From contig DATMJO010000174.1 of NCBI GenBank assembly GCA_035553855.1, positions 1 through 16,506 on the forward strand: a stretch of 16,506 nucleotides of DNA. The letters are read 5' to 3'. Under the pieces are notes generated by a model. That model worked only from the letters and a program-made list of their open reading frames with translations. It was not told the DNA's origin and did no database searches. Positions 1 through 7,384 of this stretch are shown piece by piece. Position numbers and translations under genes: made by a program. Each line of letters begins with the position of its first letter. Position 1 is the first letter of the stretch. Source of the stretch: JBBDYQ01 sp035553855 (GTDB lineage: Bacteria; Actinomycetota; Thermoleophilia; Solirubrobacterales; Thermoleophilaceae).

Positions 1-1
1 G

Positions 2-1393
2 AAGGACATCGACAGAGCGATCTTCGCCTACAACCACGCCGACTGGTACGTCGACTCCGTCAACCTCCGCGCCAAGCTCATCGCCGGCGTCCCCGCCGAG
101 GTCATCGGCTCCCTCACAGGCCTCACCGAAGGCCGCTTCCCGGTCTCGGCCCGCGCCCGCTACGGCGAGTCGTCACGGTCCGGCATCGAGATCCGCGCGC
201 GGGAGGGCTCGCCCGCCGTCGCCGTGAACGACGGCATCGTCCGCCGGATCGGCGAGAGCGAGCGCCTCGGCCGCTACCTGGTCCTCGAGGACAGCTACGG
301 CAACCGCTACACCTACGGCGGCCTCGGGGAGATCGCCCGGTCGCACCCGGTGCCGCGGGACCAGGCCGGCTCGAAGCTGTCCACGCGCGCGCCGCGGGCC
401 AATCGCGACCCGAAGCCGGACGCGCCCGCCTCGGCGGGCGCGCAGGCGCCGCCGAGCGAGGACGCGCCCGCCCCCGTCAAGCGCCGCCTGTTCGCGAACC
501 CGGCCCGGCCCGCGGCCCGGGAAGCCGGCGGCGAGGGGCAGCTCGACCCGGGCGAGATCCGGACCTTCAGGGCCTACTTCTCGCGCCCCTACCGCCTCCG
601 GGCCTCGGACGTCCGCCTCGTCCGGCTCGAGAAGGGCTCACGCGTCATCGCCGGGACCATCCTCGGGCGCACGGGGCGCCCCGATACCGAGCGTGACCCC
701 CACCTGCGCTTCGAGATCCGCCCGGCCGGGCGGCGCTCGCCGCGCATCGACCCGCGGCCGATCCTCGACGGCTGGCGCCTGCTCGAGGCGAGCGCGGTCC
801 ATCGCGGTTCCCGGCGCAACGCCCTGCGCCAGAGCGAGCTGTCGATCGGCCAGGTCGTGCTGCTCCCCAAGCACCTGCTGGAGCGCCGCGTGCTGGCCGA
901 CGACCGGATCGAGATCTACCCGTGCGGGCGCCGGGACATCCGCGCCGGCAGGATCGACCGCCGGGTGCTCGCGACGCTCGCCTATCTCGCCGAGTCCGGG
1001 CTGCGGCCGACGGTCTCGAGCCTGATCTGCGGCCACGGCCGACTCACTGCCTCGGGACATCTCTCCCACCACGTCCCGGGGGCCGCCGTCGACATCTCCG
1101 CGATCAACGGCGTTCCGATCCTCGGCCATCAGGAGCGCGGCGGCATCACCGACCAGGCGGTCTCGCGGCTGCTCGCGCTTCAGGGCACGCTCGCGCCCGC
1201 GCAGATCATCAGCCTGATCGACCGCGGCGGCCCCACCCTCTCGCTCGCGGACCACGCGGACCACATCCACGTGGGCTTCCGTCCGCGAGGCGGCCGGACG
1301 GCCGCCGTGTCCGCGCTCTCGCCCGGCGACTGGCACGACCTCGTCGACCGCCTCGCCTCGATCGAGAACCCGGTGATCCCCATCCGCCGCTGA
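2..1393 (+). CDS. Cell-wall hydrolase, 3' part: lytic transglycosylase tail, degenerate M23-like domain, LAS-type peptidase domain
   Basis: The reading frame is open from the left edge, so the start lies outside the window; 463 codons precede the TGA. The first residues (AIFAYNHADWYV) resemble the end of an SLT lytic transglycosylase domain. A LytM/M23-like fold follows, but its usual metal motifs are changed: the HxGxD motif reads RSGIE (about residues 59-63), the YAHL strand reads TYGGL (104-108) and HLHFE reads HLRFE (234-238). An Ala/Pro-rich insert splits this domain. The C-terminal domain keeps LAS-peptidase ligands: HVPGAAVD (H357 to D364, an HxxGxAxD motif) and DHIH (420-423). It probably acts outside the membrane on peptidoglycan, with the C-terminal peptidase as the intact activity and the M23 part structural or regulatory. 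The GTG at 224 is an internal codon. The next gene is on the other strand beyond a hairpin. Confidence 0.8.
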   Translation, partial: KDIDRAIFAYNHADWYVDSVNLRAKLIAGVPAEVIGSLTGLTEGRFPVSARARYGESSRSGIEIRAREGSPAVAVNDGIVRRIGESERLGRYLVLEDSYGNRYTYGGLGEIARSHPVPRDQAGSKLSTRAPRANRDPKPDAPASAGAQAPPSEDAPAPVKRRLFANPARPAAREAGGEGQLDPGEIRTFRAYFSRPYRLRASDVRLVRLEKGSRVIAGTILGRTGRPDTERDPHLRFEIRPAGRRSPRIDPRPILDGWRLLEASAVHRGSRRNALRQSELSIGQVVLLPKHLLERRVLADDRIEIYPCGRRDIRAGRIDRRVLATLAYLAESGLRPTVSSLICGHGRLTASGHLSHHVPGAAVDISAINGVPILGHQERGGITDQAVSRLLALQGTLAPAQIISLIDRGGPTLSLADHADHIHVGFRPRGGRTAAVSALSPGDWHDLVDRLASIENPVIPIRR

Positions 1394-1472
1394 GGACACC
1401 ACCCGAATTGGGGACCAACCGCCCCAGCCGCCACCCAGACGGATCTCGGTCGAGTAGGAGCGAGGCGATCCG

Positions 1473-1499
1473 GTGGACGGGGCCCAGGCCCCGCTCCAC
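1473..1499. terminator. Strong hairpin, possible bidirectional terminator
   Basis: GTGGA (1473-1477) and CGGGGCC (1478-1484) pair with GGCCCCG (1487-1493) and TCCAC (1495-1499). The 12-bp stem has one bulged C at 1494 and a two-base loop. It lies downstream of both the wall hydrolase (+) and tRNA-Asp (-), where a shared terminator is expected. There is no T tract on either side, so the termination role is inferred. I see nothing else in 1394-1537. Confidence 0.5.
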
Positions 1500-1537
1500 C
1501 CGCCGCGCGCGTCGCGGCGAGCGGGCAGGCGTCTCAG

Positions 1538-1611
<74 letters not shown>

Positions 1612-1626
1612 GTGCGGCCAAGCAGC

Positions 1627-1776
1627 CTAGCGGAGATCCGGGTCCTTGCCTGCGCCCTCGGAGGCGTCCTCGCGCCGCGCTTTCAGCTGCACGACGGCGA
1701 GCCAGACGAGGAACGCGACCACCGGCAGGAAGTAGGCGATCTGGACCAGCCAGTGGCCTGCGTGGGCCAGGGGCAT
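1627..1776 (-). CDS. 49-residue single-span membrane protein
   Basis: ATG at 1776 and TAG at 1627 give 49 residues. The N-terminus MPLAHAGHW is followed by one hydrophobic segment (about residues 10-30, ending WLAVVQ) and a charged tail (KARRED). The start overlaps the stop of the upstream membrane-protein gene by one base (TGATG), which suggests translational coupling and a shared complex or membrane function. The PLAHAG N-terminus resembles the PLAHG N-terminus of its larger neighbour, possibly a shared extracytoplasmic histidine motif. I do not recognise a named family. It is easily missed because of its size; tight coupling and a coherent membrane profile are the support. Confidence 0.75.
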   Translation of the reverse strand: MPLAHAGHWLVQIAYFLPVVAFLVWLAVVQLKARREDASEGAGKDPDLR

Positions 1777-3137
1777 CAGCCGTTCGCCTCCGACAGGAGC
1801 CAGAGCGCAAGGGTCGTGAAGCCCACCATGACGGCCAGCATCCAGTACTGGGAGCGGGCCGCGAGCTTCGACTTCTCGTAGAGCACGAGGGCGCGGTCGT
1901 GCGCGAGCGCGAGCGCGGCCGCGTGCCCGCTGACGACGAAGCCGACCTGCCAGTACCAGACGGCGTTGGCGCCGATGACGCCGAAGTCGATCGAGCGGTC
2001 CGCCTCGGGGTCGTTGCCGAGCGGGTCCGCCGCGAGGAAGTCGATCGCCTGACCCTGGTAGATCAGGAGCGTGAAATAGTGGGCGGCCGCGTACACGAGC
2101 GCGATCGGGACGAGCGTGTGCGCGAAGCCGCGGGCGAGCGAGCGGGAGTCGTGACCCCCGCCACCGGTCTTCGCCCCGGCTACGCCCAGCCGGTAGAAGG
2201 CGGCGACGAGCAGCACGGCGAGCGTGAGCCCGATCGTCGAGGACGCCTCGAGGGCGGCCGCGGCCGACAGCCCGAGGTCGCTGAAGAACGGGACCAGCTC
2301 GGCGGAGGCATCCCCCCAGAGCGCGCCCTCGGCGAGCCCGTCGAAGCTCACCGAGCCGATCATCACGGCCAGCAGCGCGACGGTCCCCGCCGCGGACGGC
2401 AGCGATGGAAGGCCGGAGAGCGGCGGGCGCAGAAACACCTCGCGGCCGTCGCGCTCCCAGGGCGAGATCCGCGCGTACAGGTTGAAGTAGACCGAGAACG
2501 CCTCGCCGCGCTCGAGCCAGCGGTCCACCCCGTAGAGCGACATCGCGATCAGCGTGGCACCGGTGTAGACCAGCGCCGCGATCGCGATCGAGCGCGGCTC
2601 GTTGCCGCTCCGCGATGCCAGCTCGAGCCACGCGAACGCGGACAGGCCCAGCACGGCCGGCCAGCGACCGATCCGCTCCGGGTACTCGAGCGGCTGTGCC
2701 GGCTCGTCGCCCGCGAAGCGCCCGAACAGCCAGCCGGCGCCCTTGCCGAGCGCCCGCCAGGGGTTGAGCAGCCGGAACACGTCGCCGAGCATCACGCTGG
2801 CGGGGACAAGCCCGAGCCAGAAGAATACGTAGACGAAGGTGGGCGCCAGGTTGCGCGAGGCCGACTGCGAGCCGGCGAGGCCGGCGTAGACCACGAGCAC
2901 CAGGAGGCCCACGGACGCCGCGCCCAGGACGACCTCCAGCACCGGCGAGGTGACAGCGCGCCCGAGCGGTACCGGAAGCCGCCGCCGGCGCGGTGTCTCG
3001 AGGCGTGGCGCCGGCCAGAGGGTCGCCAGCGCGACGAACGAGACGATCAGCACCACGGCCGCCGCCCAGCCGAAGAGCCACTCCGGGATCGGCAGGTCCT
3101 GCTTGCCGACGAGGCCGTGGGCGAGCGGCAGCGTCAC
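1776..3137 (-). CDS. Polytopic membrane protein of unknown function (about 10 spans)
   Basis: The gene encodes 453 residues from GTG at 3137. An in-frame stop at 3171-3173 limits upstream extension, and no clear Shine-Dalgarno is seen. About ten hydrophobic segments are visible, beginning WLFGWAAAVVLIVSFVALA and ending YWMLAVMVGFTTLALWLLS. The N-terminus MTLPLAHGLVG is histidine-containing, and later segments hold YAAAHYF and SGHAAALALAHD, which could bind metal or haem; that is speculative. From memory, actinobacterial homologues are often labelled 'fenitrothion hydrolase', but I see no hydrolase motif and treat the label as unreliable. It is translationally coupled to the 49-residue protein downstream. 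Transport or respiratory-chain maturation would fit the architecture, but nothing here decides it. Confidence 0.85.
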   Translation of the reverse strand: MTLPLAHGLVGKQDLPIPEWLFGWAAAVVLIVSFVALATLWPAPRLETPRRRRLPVPLGRAVTSPVLEVVLGAASVGLLVLVVYAGLAGSQSASRNLAPTFVYVFFWLGLVPASVMLGDVFRLLNPWRALGKGAGWLFGRFAGDEPAQPLEYPERIGRWPAVLGLSAFAWLELASRSGNEPRSIAIAALVYTGATLIAMSLYGVDRWLERGEAFSVYFNLYARISPWERDGREVFLRPPLSGLPSLPSAAGTVALLAVMIGSVSFDGLAEGALWGDASAELVPFFSDLGLSAAAALEASSTIGLTLAVLLVAAFYRLGVAGAKTGGGGHDSRSLARGFAHTLVPIALVYAAAHYFTLLIYQGQAIDFLAADPLGNDPEADRSIDFGVIGANAVWYWQVGFVVSGHAAALALAHDRALVLYEKSKLAARSQYWMLAVMVGFTTLALWLLSEANG

Positions 3138-3265
3138 GGCGAGTCGGCCGGGGCGGGCATCGGCCGGAGTCTAGGAGGCGCGCCGTTATCCGAATCTTCG
3201 CATCCGGCCGCCCGGACGGCGGGATCATCACGGTGAGCAAGTGAAGTCCCTCCTCGCTCGCGCGT

Positions 3266-3291
3266 GACCCCGGGCCTCCCCGCACGGGGTC
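3266..3291. repeat. Inverted repeat in the divergent intergenic region
   Basis: GACCCCG (3266-3272) is a perfect inverted copy of CGGGGTC (3285-3291), with a 12-base loop. It sits just upstream of the PHO-like units at 3299-3337, between the minus-strand membrane-protein gene and the plus-strand zinc-protein gene. It could be a second operator or a chance GC-rich hairpin. Confidence 0.35.
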
Positions 3292-3298
3292 TCGCCGC

Positions 3299-3337
3299 TT
3301 AACGAGCTCTTCACCGGATCGTGACCACCCGTTGACC
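3299..3337 (+). promoter_or_regulatory. PHO-box-like tandem 11-bp units upstream of the small zinc-protein gene
   Basis: Four hexamers start exactly 11 bp apart: TTAACG (3299), TTCACC (3310), GTGACC (3321) and TTGACC (3332). Period and core match the arrays at 7400-7443 and 10041-10117, though these copies are looser. The last hexamer ends 33 bp before the proposed GTG at 3371, close to the 36 bp seen before the winged-helix gene. TTGACC could also serve as a -35 element; no convincing -10 follows. Confidence 0.5.
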
Positions 3338-3370
3338 GCGCGGCGGCGGCCGTCCCCCACCATTGGAGCC

Positions 3371-3541
3371 GTGGTCTTCCCGTTCGTGCCTTCGTTCCGC
3401 ACCCGCCGCAGCACCCAGGCCATCGGGCGCTGCCCGGTCTGCGCTCGCGACGTCGGAGCGGCCGACGCGCACCTGCGCGTGCGCGGCATGGTCTTCCATC
3501 GCGGCTGTGCCGGCTACCGCGCTCGCACCTGGGGCCGCTGA
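3371..3541 (+). CDS. 56-residue putative zinc-binding protein
   Basis: This short gene ends at TGA 3539-3541. I chose GTG 3371, just after a GGAG at 3365-3368, although the spacing is short; a TTG at 3332 would lie inside the PHO-like box. The protein has CPVC (C21, C24) and HRGC (H43, C46), a spacing compatible with a treble-clef or LIM-like zinc knuckle, between basic ends (FRTRRSTQ and YRARTWGR). A signal peptide and a membrane segment are absent, so it is probably cytoplasmic and might bind nucleic acid or protein. It is isolated: the genes on both sides are on the minus strand. The four 11-bp units just upstream suggest phosphate control. Confidence 0.6.
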   Translation: MVFPFVPSFRTRRSTQAIGRCPVCARDVGAADAHLRVRGMVFHRGCAGYRARTWGR

Positions 3542-3588
3542 AGCTGCTCGCCGCGCGGCGCGGGGCGATTTCGGCCAGCGGTGGGCGC

Positions 3589-4290
3589 TCAGGCCGAGAC
3601 GATGCCGCAGGCCATGGCGGCCGGCTTGCGCGCCCTGAACGCGAGTTCGTCGCAGCTGATCGCCTCGGCACCGCCTACGCGGTCGAGCGTCCGCTCAAGG
3701 ACGTCCAGCCGCCGGCTGTCGCGGTAGTCCGAGCTGAACAGCTCGAGCCGGACGAGGTCCGTTCCCAGGGCAACCCAGGCGCTCATGGCCCCAGGCCGCA
3801 GGGCCGATGACCGGATGCGTTCGCCGTGGCTCAGATGAATCGCCGCGCGGCTGGCCCACCATTCGTAGCGGCGCCGGAGCTCGGTGCGCATCGAGGACGG
3901 GTAGGCGTAGCCGGGGGCTACGAAGCCGCGCGGCGCAAGCCCCGTCGCCTCGAGGATCTGCCGCCCGGTGTGGACAGCCGCCCTCGCCGCCGCTGGATCG
4001 AGGGTCCGAAGCTCTCGCGGTTCCCCGAGCGATCCCTGACGGCGACCGGAGGACCAGTGCCGGAGGCCATGCTGGGCCACCGCGTCACCATGGCGGCGAC
4101 GGAGCCGCAGCCAGTCGACGAGCCCGGAGGGTGCGGACTCGATGGGATGGAGTCGAGGCGCGGGAATCGCGAGCAGGGTGGCGCGCTCGACGCCGCGGTC
4201 GGTGAGCCAGTTTCTCAATCCCGCGACATCCTCGAATGTCGCCGGCTCGACGCCGTGGATCGTGACGAGAAGGCAGGCCGGCGAGCGCAT
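3589..4290 (-). CDS. DUF2334/polysaccharide-deacetylase-like protein
   Basis: The 233 residues open with LLVTIHGVEPATFEDV, resembling the first motif of DUF2334 proteins in the polysaccharide deacetylase superfamily. VAQHGLRH (H74, H78) matches the HxxxH metal motif and GFVAPGYAYP matches the later FxAP(G/A) strand. The usual first-motif aspartate (HDV) is glycine here (H12-G13-V14), so catalysis may be altered or lost. No signal peptide is visible, which favours a cytoplasmic enzyme acting on a sugar precursor or lipid-linked sugar. The ATG at 4290 overlaps the stop of the PHP-glycosyltransferase gene by one base (TGATG), so the two are translationally coupled and likely act on the same glycan. 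It is the last gene of the three-gene minus-strand operon. Confidence 0.75.
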   Translation of the reverse strand: MRSPACLLVTIHGVEPATFEDVAGLRNWLTDRGVERATLLAIPAPRLHPIESAPSGLVDWLRLRRRHGDAVAQHGLRHWSSGRRQGSLGEPRELRTLDPAAARAAVHTGRQILEATGLAPRGFVAPGYAYPSSMRTELRRRYEWWASRAAIHLSHGERIRSSALRPGAMSAWVALGTDLVRLELFSSDYRDSRRLDVLERTLDRVGGAEAISCDELAFRARKPAAMACGIVSA

Positions 4291-6560
4291 CAGGCCGCTT
4301 CGTGCCGTGGTGGCTCGCCGGCGAGCCCGGGTGGCTTGCCTATGCCGGGCGCCGCCGAGGCGAGCGAGCGTCTGTAGCCCTGGGCGAGGCGCTCCATTGC
4401 GGCCTCCCAGCCGCGGCGGCGGGCGGATGCGCGCCCACGCTCGCCGAGGCCGCGACGCAGGGCCTTCGAGCGGGCCAGCTCGGCGATCGCGTCACCCAGC
4501 GCGGCCGGAGACGGCGCCGCCAGGAGTCCGGTCGCGCGGTCCGCCACGAGGTCGAGCGGCCCGCCCCGTGCGACGCAGGCGACCGGCAAGCCGCTCGCCT
4601 GTGCCTCGAGCACGACCTGCCCGAACGTGTCCGTCGAACTCGGGAAGACGAAGATGTCGGCGCTCGCGTAGGCGCGCGCGAGATCCTCGCCATTCAGCCA
4701 GCCGAGGAAGGTGACGCGCTCGCCGAGGCGAGAGCGCAGCTCCTCCTCCTCCGGCCCACCGCCGGCGACGACGAGATGCAGCCCGCGCTCGCTCCGGGAT
4801 GCGTGCAGGAAGGCATCGGCGAGGAGCTCGATTCCCTTCTCACGGGTGACGCGGCCGGCGTACATGACCGTCAGCTCGCCCGGGAGCAGCGAGGGGTCCC
4901 GCCGCGCCGGGTCGAAGCGCGCCGTGTCGACGCCGCGATCCCAGCGCGTCAGCCGCTCGCGGGGTATGCCGAGCGCCTCGAGCGACTCGTCCGCAGCGGC
5001 GCTCGGCGAGAGGACGACGCCGCAGGCGCCGTAGAAGACCGACAGGGCGGCATCCATGCCCGCCCGGAGGCGCGGATCGCCGGAGCGGAACCCGACATAG
5101 GGACCGAGCTCCGTGTGGTAGGAGCCGACCGTTGGCAGCTCCATGATCCGGGCGATGAGCGCCCCCAACACGCCCGCTGGTCCGGGCGAGCAGACGTGGA
5201 CGAGGTCGTAGCGCCCCTCGGCGAGCGTCTCGACGAGAGCCGGCACGCTGGGCACGCCCACCGTGAGCCCCGGGTAGTGCGGCACCTCGACCTCGCAAGC
5301 GGCGGGCAGGCGCCGATCGACATCGGCGTCGGTGCCGATCACCTCCACGGTGAAGCCGGGTACCCCACGCTGGCGGAGCTCCTCGAGCGTGCGGGTCACG
5401 CCGTGCATCGAAGCGATCCCGTCGGCCAGCAGCGCCACCCGCGCCGCGCCGCCGCGCACCGAGAGGCGCTCCTTCTCGCGGCCGAGGAAGGCGGCCGCGG
5501 GCGCGTAAGGGACAATCGGCACGCACGCGGTGAACAGCCCCTCGAGCACGGGTAGCAGCGAGCCGTCTGAGTCCAACGCCTCCATGACTCCCAGGACGGC
5601 TTCGCGTAGCGCGCGCTCGTGGGCGCGGCGCGCGCGACGGTAGAGCTCGGTGTGGGAGAAGCCGGGCTCCTGCATCAGCGCAACGACGTCCCCGGGGAGT
5701 CCGAGCGAAGCACGCCACTCGGCGAGAAGCGCGCGGCCGGCGTCGGGCCCGACGTCGGCAGTGAGCACGCCCTCACGGCGGGCTGCCTCGCGGACCACGC
5801 GCTGGAGGATCGAGAGCACGACCAGCGGGTCCGGCGGGGGAGCCTCCTGCTCTCCGAGCGTCCGTGAGGCGAGGGCGAGTGCGGCGTGCGCCCACTTCTC
5901 CGCGCTGCCCTCATCGCCGTGCGCATCGGCGCGGCCCGCGCGGATGTGGGCGAGGAACTCATCCGGGCTCGCAGCGGGCGGTGTGACCGTGAAGGTCCGC
6001 CCGATGTCGATCCCGGCGTGGTCATCGGACCCTCCGACCCCGGTCCCGCCGCGCGTCTCGACCCAGATGCGCGCGGGCATGTTGAGCTCGTGCGCGCGCG
6101 ACCCGTTGCGGGTCTCCCACACGGGAAACATCTCCGCGAGCCTGCGCCGGTGCCTCGGCTCGAGCGGCGCGGCTACCGAGTAGAAGGGGTGCGCGAGCGC
6201 ACAGGTGAGCGCGTGCTCGTGCAGGTACGCGGCGACCGCCTCGAGATCCGATGCCCGCTCCTGCAGTCGCTCGTGATCGTCAGGCGAGATCCCGTAACAG
6301 AGGACGTGGACCGCCTGTGGCTCGCCGCGGAACCAGGCGGTGAGCTCCTCGGAGACGAAGGCTCCCGGCCGATCGGCGATCTCGAGCGCTCCCGCGATCG
6401 TGTCATGATCGGTGATCGTCACGAAGTCCATCCCTCGGCGCTTCGCGAGCTCGTAGACCTCCTCCGGAGGCGTGGCACACTCCGGCAGCCCGATCGAGCG
6501 CTGGATGCCGAGGCGCGAGACCTGGGACGCCGTTGAATGGCAGTGAAGGTCGGCTCTCAT
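4290..6560 (-). CDS. PHP phosphoesterase-GT4 glycosyltransferase fusion
   Basis: The 756 residues form two enzymes in one chain. The PHP domain (about 1-225) has DLHCHS (D4, H6, H8), TITDHDT (around 48-54), LAHP (H124) and GGSDDHAG (176-183), all expected metal-site motifs. A helical linker (about 240-370) leads to a GT-B, family-4-type glycosyltransferase (about 373-740). It has YDLVHVCSPGP, GSYHTELG, GRVTREKGI (569-577) and the donor-site segment DTFGQVVLEAQASGLPVA (644-661); DTFG with VVLEA resembles MgtA/SqdX-like lipid glycosyltransferases. The start fits because PHP domains begin just before DLHCH, but a GGAGG ends only one base before the ATG. A soluble or membrane-peripheral role, glycosylating a lipid or polymer precursor while hydrolysing a phosphoester, is inferred. 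It lies 33 bp after the CpsB-like gene and is coupled to the deacetylase-like gene. Confidence 0.88.
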   Translation of the reverse strand: MRADLHCHSTASQVSRLGIQRSIGLPECATPPEEVYELAKRRGMDFVTITDHDTIAGALEIADRPGAFVSEELTAWFRGEPQAVHVLCYGISPDDHERLQERASDLEAVAAYLHEHALTCALAHPFYSVAAPLEPRHRRRLAEMFPVWETRNGSRAHELNMPARIWVETRGGTGVGGSDDHAGIDIGRTFTVTPPAASPDEFLAHIRAGRADAHGDEGSAEKWAHAALALASRTLGEQEAPPPDPLVVLSILQRVVREAARREGVLTADVGPDAGRALLAEWRASLGLPGDVVALMQEPGFSHTELYRRARRAHERALREAVLGVMEALDSDGSLLPVLEGLFTACVPIVPYAPAAAFLGREKERLSVRGGAARVALLADGIASMHGVTRTLEELRQRGVPGFTVEVIGTDADVDRRLPAACEVEVPHYPGLTVGVPSVPALVETLAEGRYDLVHVCSPGPAGVLGALIARIMELPTVGSYHTELGPYVGFRSGDPRLRAGMDAALSVFYGACGVVLSPSAAADESLEALGIPRERLTRWDRGVDTARFDPARRDPSLLPGELTVMYAGRVTREKGIELLADAFLHASRSERGLHLVVAGGGPEEEELRSRLGERVTFLGWLNGEDLARAYASADIFVFPSSTDTFGQVVLEAQASGLPVACVARGGPLDLVADRATGLLAAPSPAALGDAIAELARSKALRRGLGERGRASARRRGWEAAMERLAQGYRRSLASAAPGIGKPPGLAGEPPRHEAA

Positions 6561-6572
6561 GCCTCCATTTTC

Positions 6573-6587
6573 GCCGCAAATTGCGGC
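6573..6587. repeat. 15-bp palindrome just before the PHP-GT4 start
   Basis: GCCGCAA (6573-6579) and TTGCGGC (6581-6587) form a perfect inverted repeat around one A. It ends 13 bp from the PHP-GT4 start codon on the minus strand and is adjacent to the larger inverted repeat at 6590-6622. Its symmetry with almost no loop suits a dimeric protein-binding site better than an RNA hairpin. Confidence 0.45.
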
Positions 6588-6589
6588 AT

Positions 6590-6622
6590 CTTGTTACGGG
6601 GCGGCCAATGCCCCGTAACAAG
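6590..6622. repeat. Perfect 13-bp inverted repeat between the CpsB-like and PHP-GT4 genes
   Basis: CTTGTTACGGGGC (6590-6602) is the exact reverse complement of GCCCCGTAACAAG (6610-6622), with a seven-base loop. It includes the TAA stop of the CpsB-like gene (6594-6596). No T tract follows on either strand, so a simple intrinsic terminator is not clear. An attenuator, an mRNA-stabilising or processing hairpin setting the ratio of the two products, or an operator are possible. Confidence 0.6.
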
Positions 6623-7346
6623 GCTGTGAAGCAACTCCGTGCGCCAGCAGGCCGGCGGGGCGGCCGCTGACGAGCAGCTCCGCCGCTACCGCCGGGAGCC
6701 CCGCGTGCACGGTGGCCTCCAAGCCCTGCTGCAGCTCAGGTGGCCTGACCGCCGAGTGCCCATCCGAGGCGAGCAGCGCCGCCAGACCGGCGCCGAGGAG
6801 ATCTAGGGCGGCGAGCCGCGCCCGCTCGCCGTGCCCGCCCGCGAGCGAGCCGGCGTTCACCTGCAGGATCGATCCTCGCGCGCACTCGGCCCGCAGGCTG
6901 GCGAGTGGGATCGGAGAGCGCTCCGGATGGGCCATCACCACCCCAAAGCCTCGATCGCGGAGCTCCTCGGCCGCGTCGCGCCAGTCCTCCCATGCGTGCC
7001 CGTCGAACGGCGACTCGAGTAGGAGCCAGCGTGCGCCGGGCGGCCCGGCCGCGACGGCCTCGAAGTCGGCTTGACCGAGGCGCCCCACCATGTCGTGCCC
7101 CAGCTCCGCGCCCGGGACGAGGCTCAGCGGGATGCCTTCGTCCTCAAGCCGCGCAGCCAGCTCGAGCGTCCGAGCGGGCACCGAGGCCGCGTCGGTCAGG
7201 TGGTCGCTCCGCAGATGCGGCGTGACCATCGCCCTGGAGGTTCCGTCGGCGACGGCGAGACGCGCCACCTCCACGCTCTCCTCGAGCGTCCGCGGCCCGT
7301 CGTCGACCCCCGGCAGCAGGTGGAGATGCAGATCGACGCGAGCCAT
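6594..7346 (-). CDS. CpsB/YwqE-like PHP-family tyrosine-protein phosphatase
   Basis: The 250 residues begin MARVDLHLHLLPGVDDGP, the classic N-terminus of CpsB/CapC/YwqE PHP phosphatases. Metal-site motifs follow in order: D5-H7-H9, VTPH (H44), PGAEL (E81), LLLESPF (108-114), AHPER (139-143) and ASDGH (193-197). The family uses a metal cluster to dephosphorylate bacterial tyrosine kinases that control capsule or exopolysaccharide synthesis; no kinase is visible here. I chose ATG 7346 because GGGAG stands five bases upstream and the motif follows at once; a start at 7421 would add 25 unrelated residues and run through the operator. It is the first gene of the operon with the PHP-GT4 fusion and deacetylase-like gene, behind a divergent PHO-like operator. 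A small phosphoester substrate instead of phosphotyrosine is possible. Confidence 0.85.
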   Translation of the reverse strand: MARVDLHLHLLPGVDDGPRTLEESVEVARLAVADGTSRAMVTPHLRSDHLTDAASVPARTLELAARLEDEGIPLSLVPGAELGHDMVGRLGQADFEAVAAGPPGARWLLLESPFDGHAWEDWRDAAEELRDRGFGVVMAHPERSPIPLASLRAECARGSILQVNAGSLAGGHGERARLAALDLLGAGLAALLASDGHSAVRPPELQQGLEATVHAGLPAVAAELLVSGRPAGLLAHGVASQPCYGALAAP

Positions 7347-7384
7347 GGGCGCTCCCGAGACTTTCGCTGCGAGACCCCCGATCC

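Noticed and set aside
224..1393. GTG 224 as the start of the first gene
   Set aside because: The frame is open to the left edge and the upstream residues match a transglycosylase tail, so the gene is partial and starts outside.
1776..3137. Annotation as a fenitrothion hydrolase
   Set aside because: I recall this label on similar actinobacterial proteins, but the sequence shows only membrane spans and no hydrolase motif.
1899..3236. Long plus-strand open frame antisense to the polytopic membrane protein
   Set aside because: Its translation is charged and low in hydrophobic residues with no domain, while the minus strand gives coherent membrane spans; it is a GC-rich shadow.
3232..3246. Possible minus-oriented PHO-like unit (GGTGAG, then GTGAAG) facing the polytopic membrane-protein gene
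   Set aside because: The copies are 8-9 bp apart, not in 11-bp phase, and match the core weakly.
4302..5555. Long plus-strand open frame antisense to the PHP-GT4 gene
   Set aside because: No recognisable motif, whereas the minus strand carries complete PHP and GT4 motifs.
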